From Chlamydoabsidia padenii (taxonomy: Eukaryota; Mucoromycota; Mucoromycetes; Mucorales; Cunninghamellaceae), in the NCBI GenBank assembly GCA_025330725.1, contig JAIWND010000013.1:847560-911559 (forward strand): a DNA stretch of 64,000 nucleotides, read 5' to 3'. Positions 10,742 through 21,299 of this stretch are shown here, one piece after another. Positions within the stretch are counted from its first letter, which is position 1. Each line of letters begins with the position of its first letter. The notes below the pieces were generated by a model. That model was not told the DNA's origin, made no database searches, and worked only from the letters and a program-made list of their open reading frames with translations. The translations under genes and the position numbers were made by a program.

Positions 10742-13200
10742 ATGGTTGCTGAATCCTATTTGATATTATGGGCCTCTCAAACAGGTAGTGCTGAATGGAT
10801 TGCGAAGAATATACATACCGAAGCTACTCAACGTGGATACAAAGGTACTTGTGTACTTATGAATGACTATGAACAGGTAAACTAGAATAACTAGAGGACA
10901 TTCAAGTCAAGCTGAAACTAACGAACTGTGATAGAGTACTATTGATACAGCTGGTGTTATCATCTTTGTCTCTTCCAATACTGGTGATGGGGATCCTCCA
11001 GATAATGCTCTCAAGTTTTGGCGATTCTTACGACGAATTAAGGACAAAGAATACTTTGCCAATCGACAGATCACTCTATTGGGCTTGGGTGATACGAACT
11101 ACAGCAACTTTAATAACACTGTAAAACGAATTGAAAAGAAGTGTAAAGAACTTGGTGCCACTGTGTTTTATGATAAAGGTCTCGCTGATGACGCTGAAGG
11201 GTAAGTAGGAATGGAGGGTGAGGGGAAGTGACAGGTTTATGCAACTTTTCATACTAACTTTTTCTTTTCTTTTCTTCTTCTTCCTTTTAGTCTAGAAAAT
11301 GTGGTGGATCCTTGGATTGAACAGTTATGGGAGGTTTTACCAAAAGTACTGGCAACACAAGGACCTATTGAAACTTCCGAAACAAGCGTGGATCAACTGA
11401 ACAATATGCTGAAAACAACAACCATCAATCCCGACACTGAAACCGAAAAGCCTGATCAATATTCGATGAAAGGTCGCAAGACTGGATTACCTGATGGTGT
11501 GGAAAAGTATCTGGATTTACCCAACTCATTGATCGAAAAGAAAACTGCTTTGAAGGGCAACATATTGGAACTGGATTATACTGGATTGGTACCTGGGATC
11601 AAGTTGACTGGATTACCCAAAGCATCTGCTCCTGGCATTCAATGGACTTCTTTGGCCACTACCGTCACTACAACTACAACTACTACTGATAGTGATACCT
11701 TCTCATCTTTGGTGCCTGAATTTGTCGTCACACCAAGCCCTATTGTTTATGCTCCTATCACCTCTGTTAAGTGTCTAACCACGGATGATGCTGTTAAGCG
11801 CACTTTATTGATGGAACTTCAAGTAGATGATGAACTCAATTTTGAACCTGGTGATGCCTTTGGTGTGATTGCTCCTAATGATGAAGATTTGGTACATGCA
11901 TTGATCAGTCGATTGGCTCCTTCTGTATCTGATGGGTATAAAACATTACATGAAATCAAGGGGGAAAGTAAGTGACATACATACATAAATCATTATAATG
12001 GAATACAATACACGAACTGACTCTTATATGTTTGGATGTTTAACCTATAGGTCTACCCACCCATTTACAAAAAGCAACCTCGGTGACAATGGCGGATATT
12101 TTACGATATGGTGTAGATTTGACCAGCAGTCCTCGCAAAGCTCTCCTACGAATGCTCGCCGATCATACTACGGACGTGGACGAAAAGACTCGATTAATGT
12201 ATCTTTGCAGCAAACAAGGACTTGGACAATTCAATGCGTTGCGCGAACAGGCTCCGACACTATTGGATCTTTTGACAACCTTCCCTTCATGTCAACCTCC
12301 TATGTCTCGCTTATTGGATCTCTTGCCACCTCATCAACCTCGGTACTACTCTATGGCCAACTCGCCATTGAAACATCGTGGTCGACTTGAGTTTGCATTT
12401 AATGTTGTGGAATACACTACCGGGACTGGTGTATATCATCAAGGCGTGGCTACTCCTTGGCTAGATCGACTTTCTGGTAAAGCACCCTTCAAAAACAGTA
12501 ACGCCCAACAACAACAATCATCATTATCATCCAGCGAAGCAGTAGCTAAAATTCCCATCTTCACTCGACCCAATAATGCCTTTGTTTTGCCCAATGATAC
12601 ACAGAGACCTTTGATATTGGTTGGCCCTGGTACTGGTATTGCTCCTCTTCGTGGATTTGTACAACATCGACAGGAACAACGTCTGATTCGACAAAGAATG
12701 GGTGGTATTGGTGCCCATCCTAGTCGTGACATTGCCAAGGAATTCGGACCCATCCATGTCTATGATGGTTGCCGCGATCGCACCAAGGATTACTTGTTTG
12801 GACACGAATGGGACGCTTTTGTCAAGGATGGAACTGTCAAATCAGTACGTTTGGCAGTCAGTCGTCAAGATATCAACAATAAGGTGTACGTACAAGATCT
12901 GATCAAGCAAGATGGTGATACTCTATACGACCTCATCATGAACCAAGATGCCGCGATTTATGTGTGTGGAGATGCGAAAGGAATGGCAAAGGGTGTGAAT
13001 GATGCTTTGGTTGACCTGTTATGCCAACACGATTCTCAATTGGATGTATTGATCGCTAATAAGAAACTTATGGAATGGATGGGTACTGGCAAGTATCTTC
13101 GTGATTTGGTAAGTAATGGATTAATGCTACGGGAATGGATCATTGACTTGCTCTTTATTTTTCTTTTATAAATATATATATATATAACTAGTGGGCGTAA
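10742..13200 (+). CDS. MTRR: Methionine synthase reductase-like diflavin oxidoreductase
   Basis: Five exons: join(10742..10876,10935..11200,11291..11967,12051..13108,13192..13200), 714 aa, close to animal MTRR (about 700). The N-terminal flavodoxin domain has the FMN loops SQTGSAEWIA, SNTGDGDPPDNA and LGLGDTNYSNF. The linker phrase GLENVVDPWI is MTRR-like. The FAD-binding motif RYYSMANSP and the NADPH motif GPGTGIAPLRGF follow. A 9-nt last exon supplies the terminal Trp-Ala, matching the conserved C-terminal aromatic residue that stacks on FAD. MTRR reactivates cobalamin-dependent methionine synthase. The alternative is another member of the diflavin family (NDOR1/Tah18), but the flavodoxin loop sequences and length fit MTRR better. 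Cytosolic location is expected. Confidence 0.8.
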
Positions 13201-13923
13201 ATCTACTTGGCGATAGATCAAGATATATTTTATCTTTATAGTATAGTAATTGTAATAAAACATAGAATCATATTGGAAATAAACAGTGGTGTTGTAATAC
13301 CGCTCTACTCACAATTATATCAAGTAATTTGGGCAGCGGGGAATAAACGTCAAAGACTTTGACAGTTGGTGATCATCGACTTTACTTACTATTCATGTGG
13401 TTTGCCTCTGGTCTTTGACCATGATTCGTGGTGATGATGAGCTCTCTTTTAGTTTAGATACATTGTCTTTTTAATTAAATAGAACATGTCTTTATGATAT
13501 CTACTATTTGTATGTGGTGAAAATGGATTTTGGTTTATCGTGTGAATAAGAAAAGCCGAGACCTGAATTTTTGACCGAAAAGGAAATACACATTTGTCAT
13601 CCGTAAAGATGGACCGACTCACGTATTCTTCCTATAACCTTCAAACTATTTCTCTAACTCTCACACACACACTCTCTCTCTACTTTTTATATAAATCGAA
13701 AGACTATCTTCTTTAATTATAAAAATGTCTTTTTTTATTTTATTTTACGAGATCGATACCCGTAATGTGAGTTGAGGGTTGGGAGTCAATGCACCATGTC
13801 ATCCCCGTATTTTTTTCCGGGGAATGAATTCACGTGCCAGTGAAGCGGGGTATTTTTATATAAAGTGTATTTCTTCCTTCTCTTCCGCTTTCTTCCCTCT
13901 TTCCTTTTTACAACCAATCAACC
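13201..13923. other. Intergenic region
   Basis: No gene is seen. A TATA-like stretch (TATTTTTATATAAA, near 13850) preceded by GCGGGG lies about 70 bp upstream of the next ATG, and CT-rich sequence fills 13870-13915. This is the probable promoter of the enoyl-CoA isomerase gene. Confidence 0.5.
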
Positions 13924-15106
13924 ATGTCCAACGTGCCTACTTTAGAAACCATCAACATTACTTTATCCTCTAATGGTGTTGCTGAACTTTGTTTCAATCG
14001 CCCTGAACGATACAACTCTTTAATCCCCCAAGCCTATATTGTAAGTAATAGTAATAATAAAAAAGACAAGTAGTAGGAACTGGAACTGAATTGGAACTTG
14101 GTATCACAATGCTTTATAGGATTGGTTGGCTGCTATCAGATGGGCTGCTAAAGAACAAAGTGTCAAGGTCTGTATCATTACCGGTCGAGGCAAATACTAT
14201 ACATCTGGCCAAGAATTGTCTGTACCCGATTCTGCAAAAGAAAACAGAGATCAAGACTTGGAAAAGAGACGCAAAGTTACAAAGTAAGTGGAACCACATC
14301 CTCAACACCTCAATCTCTGTTTGCTAACCATTGTATATCATATATTATTTTAGGGATTTGGTCGATGAAATGATTCTATTCCCCAAGCTTTTGATTGGTG
14401 CTGCCAATGGTAAGAACGCCAAAGATAAAGAGGGAAACAAGATAATAGTCTAACTTGCTGTACACTTTTATAGGGCATACTATTGGTTTTGGCACAACCA
14501 CCTTGGCTCTCTGTGATGTGGTTTATACTGTACCCGAAGCGACTTTTGCCACTCCTTTTATGAAGTTGGGATTCTGTGCTGAAGGTTGCTCATCCGTCTT
14601 ATTTCCAAGGTATGTATATACATATAGTCTGGCATGGCTGTATAGACTCTGACTAACATCTCTTCTAATTTTATCGTATACTAGAATCATGGGTAGCTCC
14701 AAATCCAATGAAATGTTGGTAAGTTGAAGGAAAGAAAAAGGAGGAACATACAAGCTTTACTCACCATATTGTTATGCATTTATAGCTACTAGGTCGTCGA
14801 TTCTCAGCCAAGGAAATGGAAGAATGTGGATTCCTTCGTATTCTCCCTGCCGATAACTTCCAAGAACATGTCATGACTCTTGCCTCTCAAGCCTCCGAAT
14901 TCTCTGCTGAAGCAATGAAGGTGACCAAGGAACTTGTCCGTGGTGTGGATCGCGATTTGCTACTCAAGACCAACGATATTGAAATGAAACGATTGGCGGA
15001 ACGTATGGACAGTGCTGATTCTATCCAAAGTATGGTACGTTTTGTTGAAGAATCTCGCAAAAAGAAGGCTGCGAAGAAAACCAATTCCAAGAATGGGGCT
15101 TTGTAG
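13924..15106 (+). CDS. ECI1: Delta3,Delta2-enoyl-CoA isomerase (crotonase family)
   Basis: Six exons: join(13924..14040,14120..14283,14354..14409,14474..14609,14685..14718,14786..15106), 275 aa, a normal length for the family. Crotonase-fold marks are FNRPERYNSL at the N-terminus, the oxyanion-hole segment GRGKYYTSGQELS, AANGHTIGFGTT, and LGFCAEGCSSVLFPRIMG. The last contains the Glu expected as catalytic base in Eci1/PECI enzymes. The enzyme shifts double bonds of unsaturated acyl-CoAs so they can enter beta-oxidation. The C-terminus is basic (KKAAKKTNSK) and ends NGAL, which is not a standard SKL-type peroxisomal signal, so location is uncertain. A plain enoyl-CoA hydratase is less likely because the hydratase Glu pair is not evident. 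Confidence 0.85.
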
Positions 15107-15523
15107 ACATTATATACATACATACATACATACATAAATAAATAAATAATCTATTGTTTATATTAGAATTGTTAATACCTAATAGATTATATGTAACATT
15201 TTATTAGTCCCTCTACCCTACAATACATGTTGTGTACTTGGATATAATTTAAAAAGCTTTACTGTATCCAATTATGACCAGACTTCCTTTTTGCCTCTGA
15301 CTCGAAGTTTATGCTCCTTGTCCACTTGATTTTAATGCCCGCCTTTACACAACACCATGGTCAGCTTGACCCGATTAACACAAAGGGTCTGCGTGCTTCC
15401 CCATTTATCCCTACACCCCAAAGTGATCAATCATAAACACATAATCATTTATACCATCACCCAATTCTTTATTACAATACAATAAAATCTATAATCTATT
15501 TATAAAATACATCTAATCCATAA
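15107..15523. other. Intergenic region between convergent genes
   Basis: Begins with a short tetranucleotide repeat (ACAT then AAAT, 15114-15148). It has polyadenylation-like AATAAA signals for both flanking genes (for example 15142 and, reverse strand, near 15470). Nothing else is seen. Confidence 0.5.
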
Positions 15524-16326
15524 TCATTGTTGACCTAGTTTCTGATAAACGAGATCTTGAATAGCAGCCACCTGTTGATCGATTGACAAATGACTTGTAT
15601 CTAATTCGATAGCATCCTCTGCCATTTTGAGAGGAGAAATAGTACGTGTTCGATCCGCCAAATCCCTAGCTTCAATATCCTGCATCACACGTTCCAAAGT
15701 GTCATGCCCGTGTTGTTGTTGTAGTTCTTGGAATCGTCTTAATGCACGGGCTCGTACATCAGCAACCATAAATATCTTGAGTTCCGCCTGGGGTAAGATC
15801 ACAGTACCAATATCCCGACCGTCCATCACTACACCTTGGATATTTTCACCACCTTTATCAAAGCCAGGGTATCGATCGTCCAAAGTACAAGCTAATCGTC
15901 GTTGTTGTTCAGACAAAGTATGTCGTACCAATGGATTTGATGCAATCGGTCCAATTGCTCGTGCTACTGATTCTTGTCGAAGTTGGCTGGTGACATTATG
16001 TCCATTCACCGTGACCATGCCGTATTCTGGGAATTGTATATCCAGTGATGCCGTCAGAACACCTACTTCAGCTTGTTGTTGTTGTGGATCCAAACCGTTT
16101 TCGACACATTTTAAGGTGACAGCACGGAACATGGAGCCTGAATCGATATACCGGAATCGAAAGAGAGCTGCTAATTGTTTCGCAGTTGTGCCTACAAGGA
16201 AAAACAAAGAGTGTTAGTTAAGTGTAGCCAATGAAATCCAACAAGTGGAATCCACTTTTTCTTTATCAACTTACTTTTGCCCGAAGCTGCTGGTCCATCA
16301 ATAGCTATCCGAAATAATCGTGGCAT
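15524..16326 (-). CDS. cmk: Bacterial-type cytidylate (CMP/dCMP) kinase
   Basis: Two exons: complement(join(15524..16191,16275..16326)), 239 aa. The ATG at 16326 places the P-loop at once: FRIAIDGPAASGKST. Further hallmarks of the bacterial Cmk family are YIDSGSMFRAVTLK, MDGRDIGTVILPQAELKIF, RARALRRFQELQ, and the closing region DRTRTISPLKMAEDAIELDTSH. The length (bacterial Cmk about 225 aa) fits. The enzyme phosphorylates CMP and dCMP. Most fungi use a UMP/CMP kinase of the adenylate-kinase family for this, so a Cmk-family gene in a spliced fungal locus is unusual. No obvious mitochondrial presequence is present. The intron and local codon use suggest it is a resident gene, not contamination. 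Confidence 0.9.
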
Positions 16327-16723
16327 TTTGGGGAGGAATTGAAGGAAGAAAGGAAGCAGAAAAAAAAAAGGAAAGAGTCTATTTTTAAGAAAACCCCGCG
16401 GGGTTTGAAACTCTTTCCCTGGTGCAATGATCAACCTGTTTCATTGTGTCAAAGACAAAATACAAAAAAAAAAAAAAAAAGTGAGTTGATTAAAAAAAAA
16501 AACTGGAATGAAGTATCATTTCTGTCACAACTATGCTTACTGAAAGAATTTATGCGGATACTTGAAACAGTTACAACCTAATTTTATAGCACTTTGCGGA
16601 GGCCTAATTTAATAAAGCAATTTGATTGGATAAAACTCAAGTGTCTCGAGGTGAGCGGCCATTCCATTTTCTTCGCTTCTTTCTTCTCTCTTCTTTATTT
16701 TAGAATTCTATACGTAATCGACA
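16327..16723. other. Divergent promoter region of CMP kinase and gamma-SNAP
   Basis: No gene is seen. It holds a perfect 16-bp palindrome at 16391-16406, A runs near 16460-16500, and a CT-rich tract at 16670-16700 just before the gamma-SNAP start. Confidence 0.5.
16391..16406. promoter_or_regulatory. Perfect palindrome AAACCCCGCGGGGTTT
   Basis: The two 8-base arms are exact reverse complements. It lies 65 bp upstream of the CMP kinase ATG. It looks like two head-to-head copies of the recurrent GCGGGGTTT motif, which would suit a dimeric DNA-binding factor; that role is inferred. Confidence 0.5.
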
Positions 16724-18404
16724 ATGGAAGCCGAACGCATTCGTGAAGGTGTCAAGCTTATGCAAGATGGTGAAAAAGCGTAGGTATTCTTCAATAAACA
16801 TGTTTCCCATAGGTATCTGACTTTTGATGAAAATACTAAACCCACCATTCTTTTTACTACACTAGCTCAACCAAGGGCCTTTTCCGAAAACCAGACTGGG
16901 ATCTTGCTGCAAGCTGCTTCGAAAGAGCTGGTAGGTTAAAAGAAATGAAACAAGAACAAACTAGACTAATCACTCTCTCTTTTTTTATATATGCTTTTCA
17001 GCTACATCCTTCAAGATTGCACGCTCCTATGACCAAGCTGTCCAGGCATATACAAAGACCTCGGAAGCATACTTCAAGGCAGATGGGTAAGGTGCGAATA
17101 TAAAGATGAAAAGTAAATTATCTAACTATCATTGTATTTAGGATTCACCTTGCAGGCAAAGCAATGGAAAATGCAGGATTTCTTCTTGCTCAAAACTTGA
17201 ACCAACCTCAACGTGCAGCCGACGCTTACAAGCAAGCAAGCGACTTATTTATGGCAGATGGGAAAATGGATCGTGCTGCTGAAGAATTGGAAAAGGCAGC
17301 TAGGTAAGGGAACAGAAAAGAAAAAGAGAAAAAAAGTCAATGATGTATACTTGTGTTAACTTTTTCTTTGTTTTGATGATAGAGCAATGGAAAACATCGA
17401 TGTTAATGCGGCCATTGAACTTTACAGCTCTGCTTGCTCTCTATTTGAACAAGAAGATCGTGGTCGCTTTGCTCAGGAAATCTTCAAAAAAGCTATCTCT
17501 TTATCTGTCAGAAGCCGAAAGTAAGTAGACTAATTTTTGATCAATGAGTAACTTGAAGTACTAATCTTACTCTTTTTTATTTTATTTTTATCTTTATCAG
17601 ATATGCCAAGGCTATTGAACTCATTCACCGTCAATCCGTTGTTTTGCAAAAATTGGCCAGTCGATCTCATATATACAAGGCCAACCTCAGTCTTTTGATT
17701 ATCCTTTTTGCTTTGGGTGACGAAGTGGAAGCTGGAAAACAATTCAACAATATGTGTGCAAAGTAAGTGGATGAAAAATGGTTATTGAAATGGGGTAAAT
17801 ACTAACAAAGCTCTTAATTAGCGATGCCGGATTTGCACAAAGTGAAGAGGCGGATATTGGACAAAGTCTGTTACAAGCGTATGATGAATTGGATCAGGTC
17901 TTGTTGGAGAAGACTGTACGACGACAACAAGTCACTTTTTTGGATAATGAAGTGGCCAAACTATCTCGTACATTGACCGTACCTGGTGAAAGTCTCTCTG
18001 TCCAGCCTCCTACTTCTTCTTATCGCTCTCAAACGAATCAACAGTATCAATACAAGAACACTAGTCCTCCTGCTACTACTCCGTCATCATCTGGTTACGG
18101 TGCCTCTCAAACCAAGAATGAACTCTATGGTCGCCCTCCATCATCAAATCAACAATCGTCGTCACCACCTCCACCACCTCAATATTCTGGCCCACAACAG
18201 GGCTATCCTGTAGAAAAACAACCACCTCCACCACATCACTATCAACAACCCGTTACTGATGTCGACTTGGATGAGGAATTCGCTCGATTGAACACAAATC
18301 CTTCACCACGCCAAGAACATCAACCACCAAGACCCGGTAATGGTCCTCCTCCTCCTTTTCATCAACATGACGACGACGACGATGATGATGATGACCTGCG
18401 ATAA
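16724..18404 (+). CDS. NAPG: Gamma-SNAP (soluble NSF attachment protein gamma)
   Basis: Seven exons: join(16724..16779,16866..16930,17002..17086,17142..17303,17383..17520,17601..17762,17822..18404), 416 aa. The N-terminal ~310 residues form SNAP-type TPR-like helical repeats, for example GKAMENAGFLLAQNLNQP, AADAYKQASDLFMADGK and AIELYSSACSLFEQEDR. The order and wording match gamma-SNAP more than alpha-SNAP (Sec17). SNAPs recruit the NSF ATPase to SNARE complexes to recycle them on membranes. Downstream of the repeats there is an extra Ser/Pro/Gln-rich tail of about 120 residues, ending in a run of Asp and LR, which is not part of the core family. Yeast has only Sec17, so this gene points to a lineage that kept the gamma form. 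Confidence 0.85.
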
Positions 18405-19139
18405 ATAGGAACACAATTACTGTAAACACACATGCTCGGTGAATTATATAGCTCATATAGTATTATTTAGTTTATGTTATTGTATACAACTTGATTGAAT
18501 GCCAATTGTTAATAAATGTTTTTTTTTTATATTTATCATTCTTGTATTGTCTCTCTTTTTTGGTTTATGCGGCACCAGGTTGTGTTGTTAAACCCCCGCT
18601 AGGGTAGAATGATGTGGCGCAAATGTAGACTCGGTTGTTATCATCACTAAAAGGTTCTTTGTTACCTGGGAACTAGTTACCATAGGATGATTTTTGACGT
18701 TTTGGTTCGTCTCACGTGTGATCGAAAGGCGACAACCTGTTAGTGGTCTGGGGATATATCATCACTGAGATTATTTCTGCAACTAAACCATTTATTGCTA
18801 TGGAAATGAAAAAGAGACGGTAGATCAGATGTGTTGTTAGTTTGTAGTCGACCCTAATTCATTGATAAACTAGACTATTTTATCTTTGTATGAAACCTTT
18901 TAATAAGAATGGATGGTAAAAGGACACAATCATTGCAAAGACATATCTCAACTGGTAACCACATTCCGAGATAACCGAGCGTACCACCCACTTTTATAGA
19001 TCATGGATCCGTTTCCCTTAAATTTTCAACTCCGCCTATTTTCTGTCATGATAAAAGAAAGAAAAAAAAAAGATTTTTCTTACCTTTCTCTTTTCTTGAA
19101 TTCACTTTTTATTCTTGTGGACCTGACCTGCCCATACCC
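18405..19139. other. Intergenic region
   Basis: No gene is seen. AATAAA at about 18511 is the likely polyadenylation signal of gamma-SNAP. The motif TTTTCAACTCCGCC (19023-19036) is about 105 bp upstream of the next gene. Confidence 0.45.
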
Positions 19140-20639
19140 ATGCCCAACACTGGTAAGTACAAAGATTATCTAATAAAAGGTGGAAAGACACATATTCTAC
19201 TACATGTGTGTGTTTCTGTCTTACAAAAAAAAAAAAAAAACGTGTCGAAAGAGGCCTCATGGAAGAAGTGTCGTCTAAATGTATTCAATTTACTTTTTAT
19301 AGATAAATGGGTGAATTACTTTGCTGCACAAAGGGCTTACTTGCAACACAATCCTCGCCGAGCAGCACAATGCCATACATCCTCACCACATGCACCAACG
19401 ATTATCTTCCATGGTACCAAAGCAGGCAAATTGACGATTGGACGAGGGAACGGTAATGAAGTACAAGTCGGTCGGCGCAATCCGAGAATGTCACGTCAGC
19501 ACTTGATCATTGAATATAAACCTCATACTGGCTTTACCTTGACTGTTAAATCACCGAATGGCGTCTTGGTGGATCATATCATGTTTATGGCTGGTGAACA
19601 CATTCCTTTGGTGAAAGGATCCTTGATTGAAGTACTGGGGACAAGGCTCATCTTTGGTGGCGAACAAGACCAATCGGTTTGTCCTAATGTTCAAGATGAA
19701 CAGTTACGACCATTGGACACGCCTACACCAAATGAAATAGTAGCAACAGGTTTATCTTCCACTTTATCAGTCACACACGAATCGACTACAGGAGGAGGAA
19801 CAACAACAATAGAGTCTACTGACCATGTAGAATTGAACAAATCATCCGACTCACTGTTGCTTTTACCACAATCGAAACCATTGGATTTTTTGGATACCCT
19901 GATTCGGCTACTTGGTAATAAAAGAAAAAAATAGTCATGATTATACACCTTTTTATTTAACTCTCTCTCTCTCTCTCTTCCTTCAAATATATATAGCCAA
20001 TTCTAGAAAAACATCCATGACGATACCAGAAATAGGACGACAGTTGAAACGGGAAAGGGAATCATTAATGGATCTGATACAGACGACAGCATGTATTGGA
20101 TGTATTGAGAGGACAGGAAATACAGCAGATGGCAGCCCCAAGGAACACCTTTATTACTACAAACCAGAACTGGATGCAAATGATGAACGACGACTGGCTT
20201 TATCTCAATCAAGACGTGGTGCAAGGAAATGTGCTTTGAAGGATACTCAGTATTACTTTAGGGTAAAGTGGAAGGATCATTGGTATAAAAAATAACCCCC
20301 TATTTTTTACTTACCGTTTGTATGTGTTATTTATAGATACCACCCAAATTACCAAGTCATCGAACAAAAAACCCATCAGACAGCAAACGCAAACATCAAG
20401 ATCAGCAGCAACCATCATCAAATCCACCACCAAAGAAAACCAGGCGAACGAAATCAACCAACCTGAAACGACCGAAATCAAAACCAACCCAGACTACATT
20501 GACAGTACCTACTACAACTTTGATAACAACATCTTCAACCCTCTCCTTGTCTTCAGACGATTTATCGGATGATGGCTTCTTGACTAGTGATGATGAATGT
20601 AGTGATAAGGAATTGACGGCCTTATTCCAAGATGTTTGA
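19140..20639 (+). CDS. FHA-domain protein with conserved C-terminal CxxC region
   Basis: Four exons: join(19140..19152,19303..19914,19997..20262,20337..20639), 397 aa. The first exon is only 13 nt (MPNT and one base). The FHA phosphothreonine-binding fold is at about residues 35-120: KLTIGRGNGNEVQVG, the PRMSRQHLIIEY segment carrying the SxxH signature, and SPNGVLVD with GTRLIFGG. A second block in exon 3 has ACIGCIERTG, EHLYYYKPELDANDERRLAL and QYYFRIPPKLPSHR. I do not know its name, but it looks ordered. The tail is basic, then acidic (SDDLSDDGF, SDDECSDKE). The layout suggests a nuclear phospho-reader of the kind seen in cell-cycle or chromatin factors such as Tos4, but I cannot assign it. 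Confidence 0.75.
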
Positions 20640-21299
20640 CCCTCCACCCCTCCCCTTTATACATACATATACAATTACATTAGATTCCCCTCTTCTTCTC
20701 ATCACCTTAGTTATATACTTCTTCTTTTTATTTATTGTTTTGCTTTGCTATCTTGTATATACCAAACCTTAATATAAGATATATATTTATGCTTGTTATT
20801 GTTGAATGATATTTGGATTAATAAACACTATTGACTTTTTACCTAACATTGAAATGTGGGATTATCGATAAATGGATTGATTTGTCCATAGAATGGCGGG
20901 TTTTGAATGTTGTTTGATGCTGCAAAGTCTAATTCAGTCATCTTTTTGTGGTGTCAAGTGTAAGTAGAACGGTATGTATAATAGATGATTAAAAGAAACG
21001 CATGACCCCATGGGGATGAGTAAAAAGAAAAAAGAAAAACTTGTGTAAAGTCAAGCTGGTTTGACTAAGGCATGATCAAGAAACAAGGAGAGTTATTAGA
21101 AATCCTGCGTTTAATCATCAGGCGGGATTTGAATATTATTTGTAATGGATGACCAAATCGGGGCTCGAAATTTCCCACTGACTATAAAAGACCCTTCTTT
21201 TTTTTTCTACCTTTTCTTTTCTTTTCAAAAGCATACACTTTTATCTTATATTATATAACAAACTCCCCTATAACTTTAACTATAACAAGAAACAAGAAC
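20640..21299. other. Intergenic region and pirin promoter
   Basis: Contains AATAAA at about 20820, the motif GGCGGGATTTGAAT at 21121-21134, a TATA-like ACTATAAAAG near 21181, and a CT-rich stretch. No gene is seen. Confidence 0.5.
21121..21134 (+). promoter_or_regulatory. Recurrent GGCGGGATTTGAA promoter motif
   Basis: GGCGGGATTTGAAT, about 170 bp upstream of the pirin ATG and 50 bp upstream of a TATA-like ACTATAAAAG. A near-exact reverse-orientation twin lies at 46146-46160. Confidence 0.45.

Noticed and set aside
15627..16217. 196-codon + strand frame opposite the CMP kinase
   Set aside because: Antisense shadow of the kinase exon; Cys/Ser-rich translation without domain.
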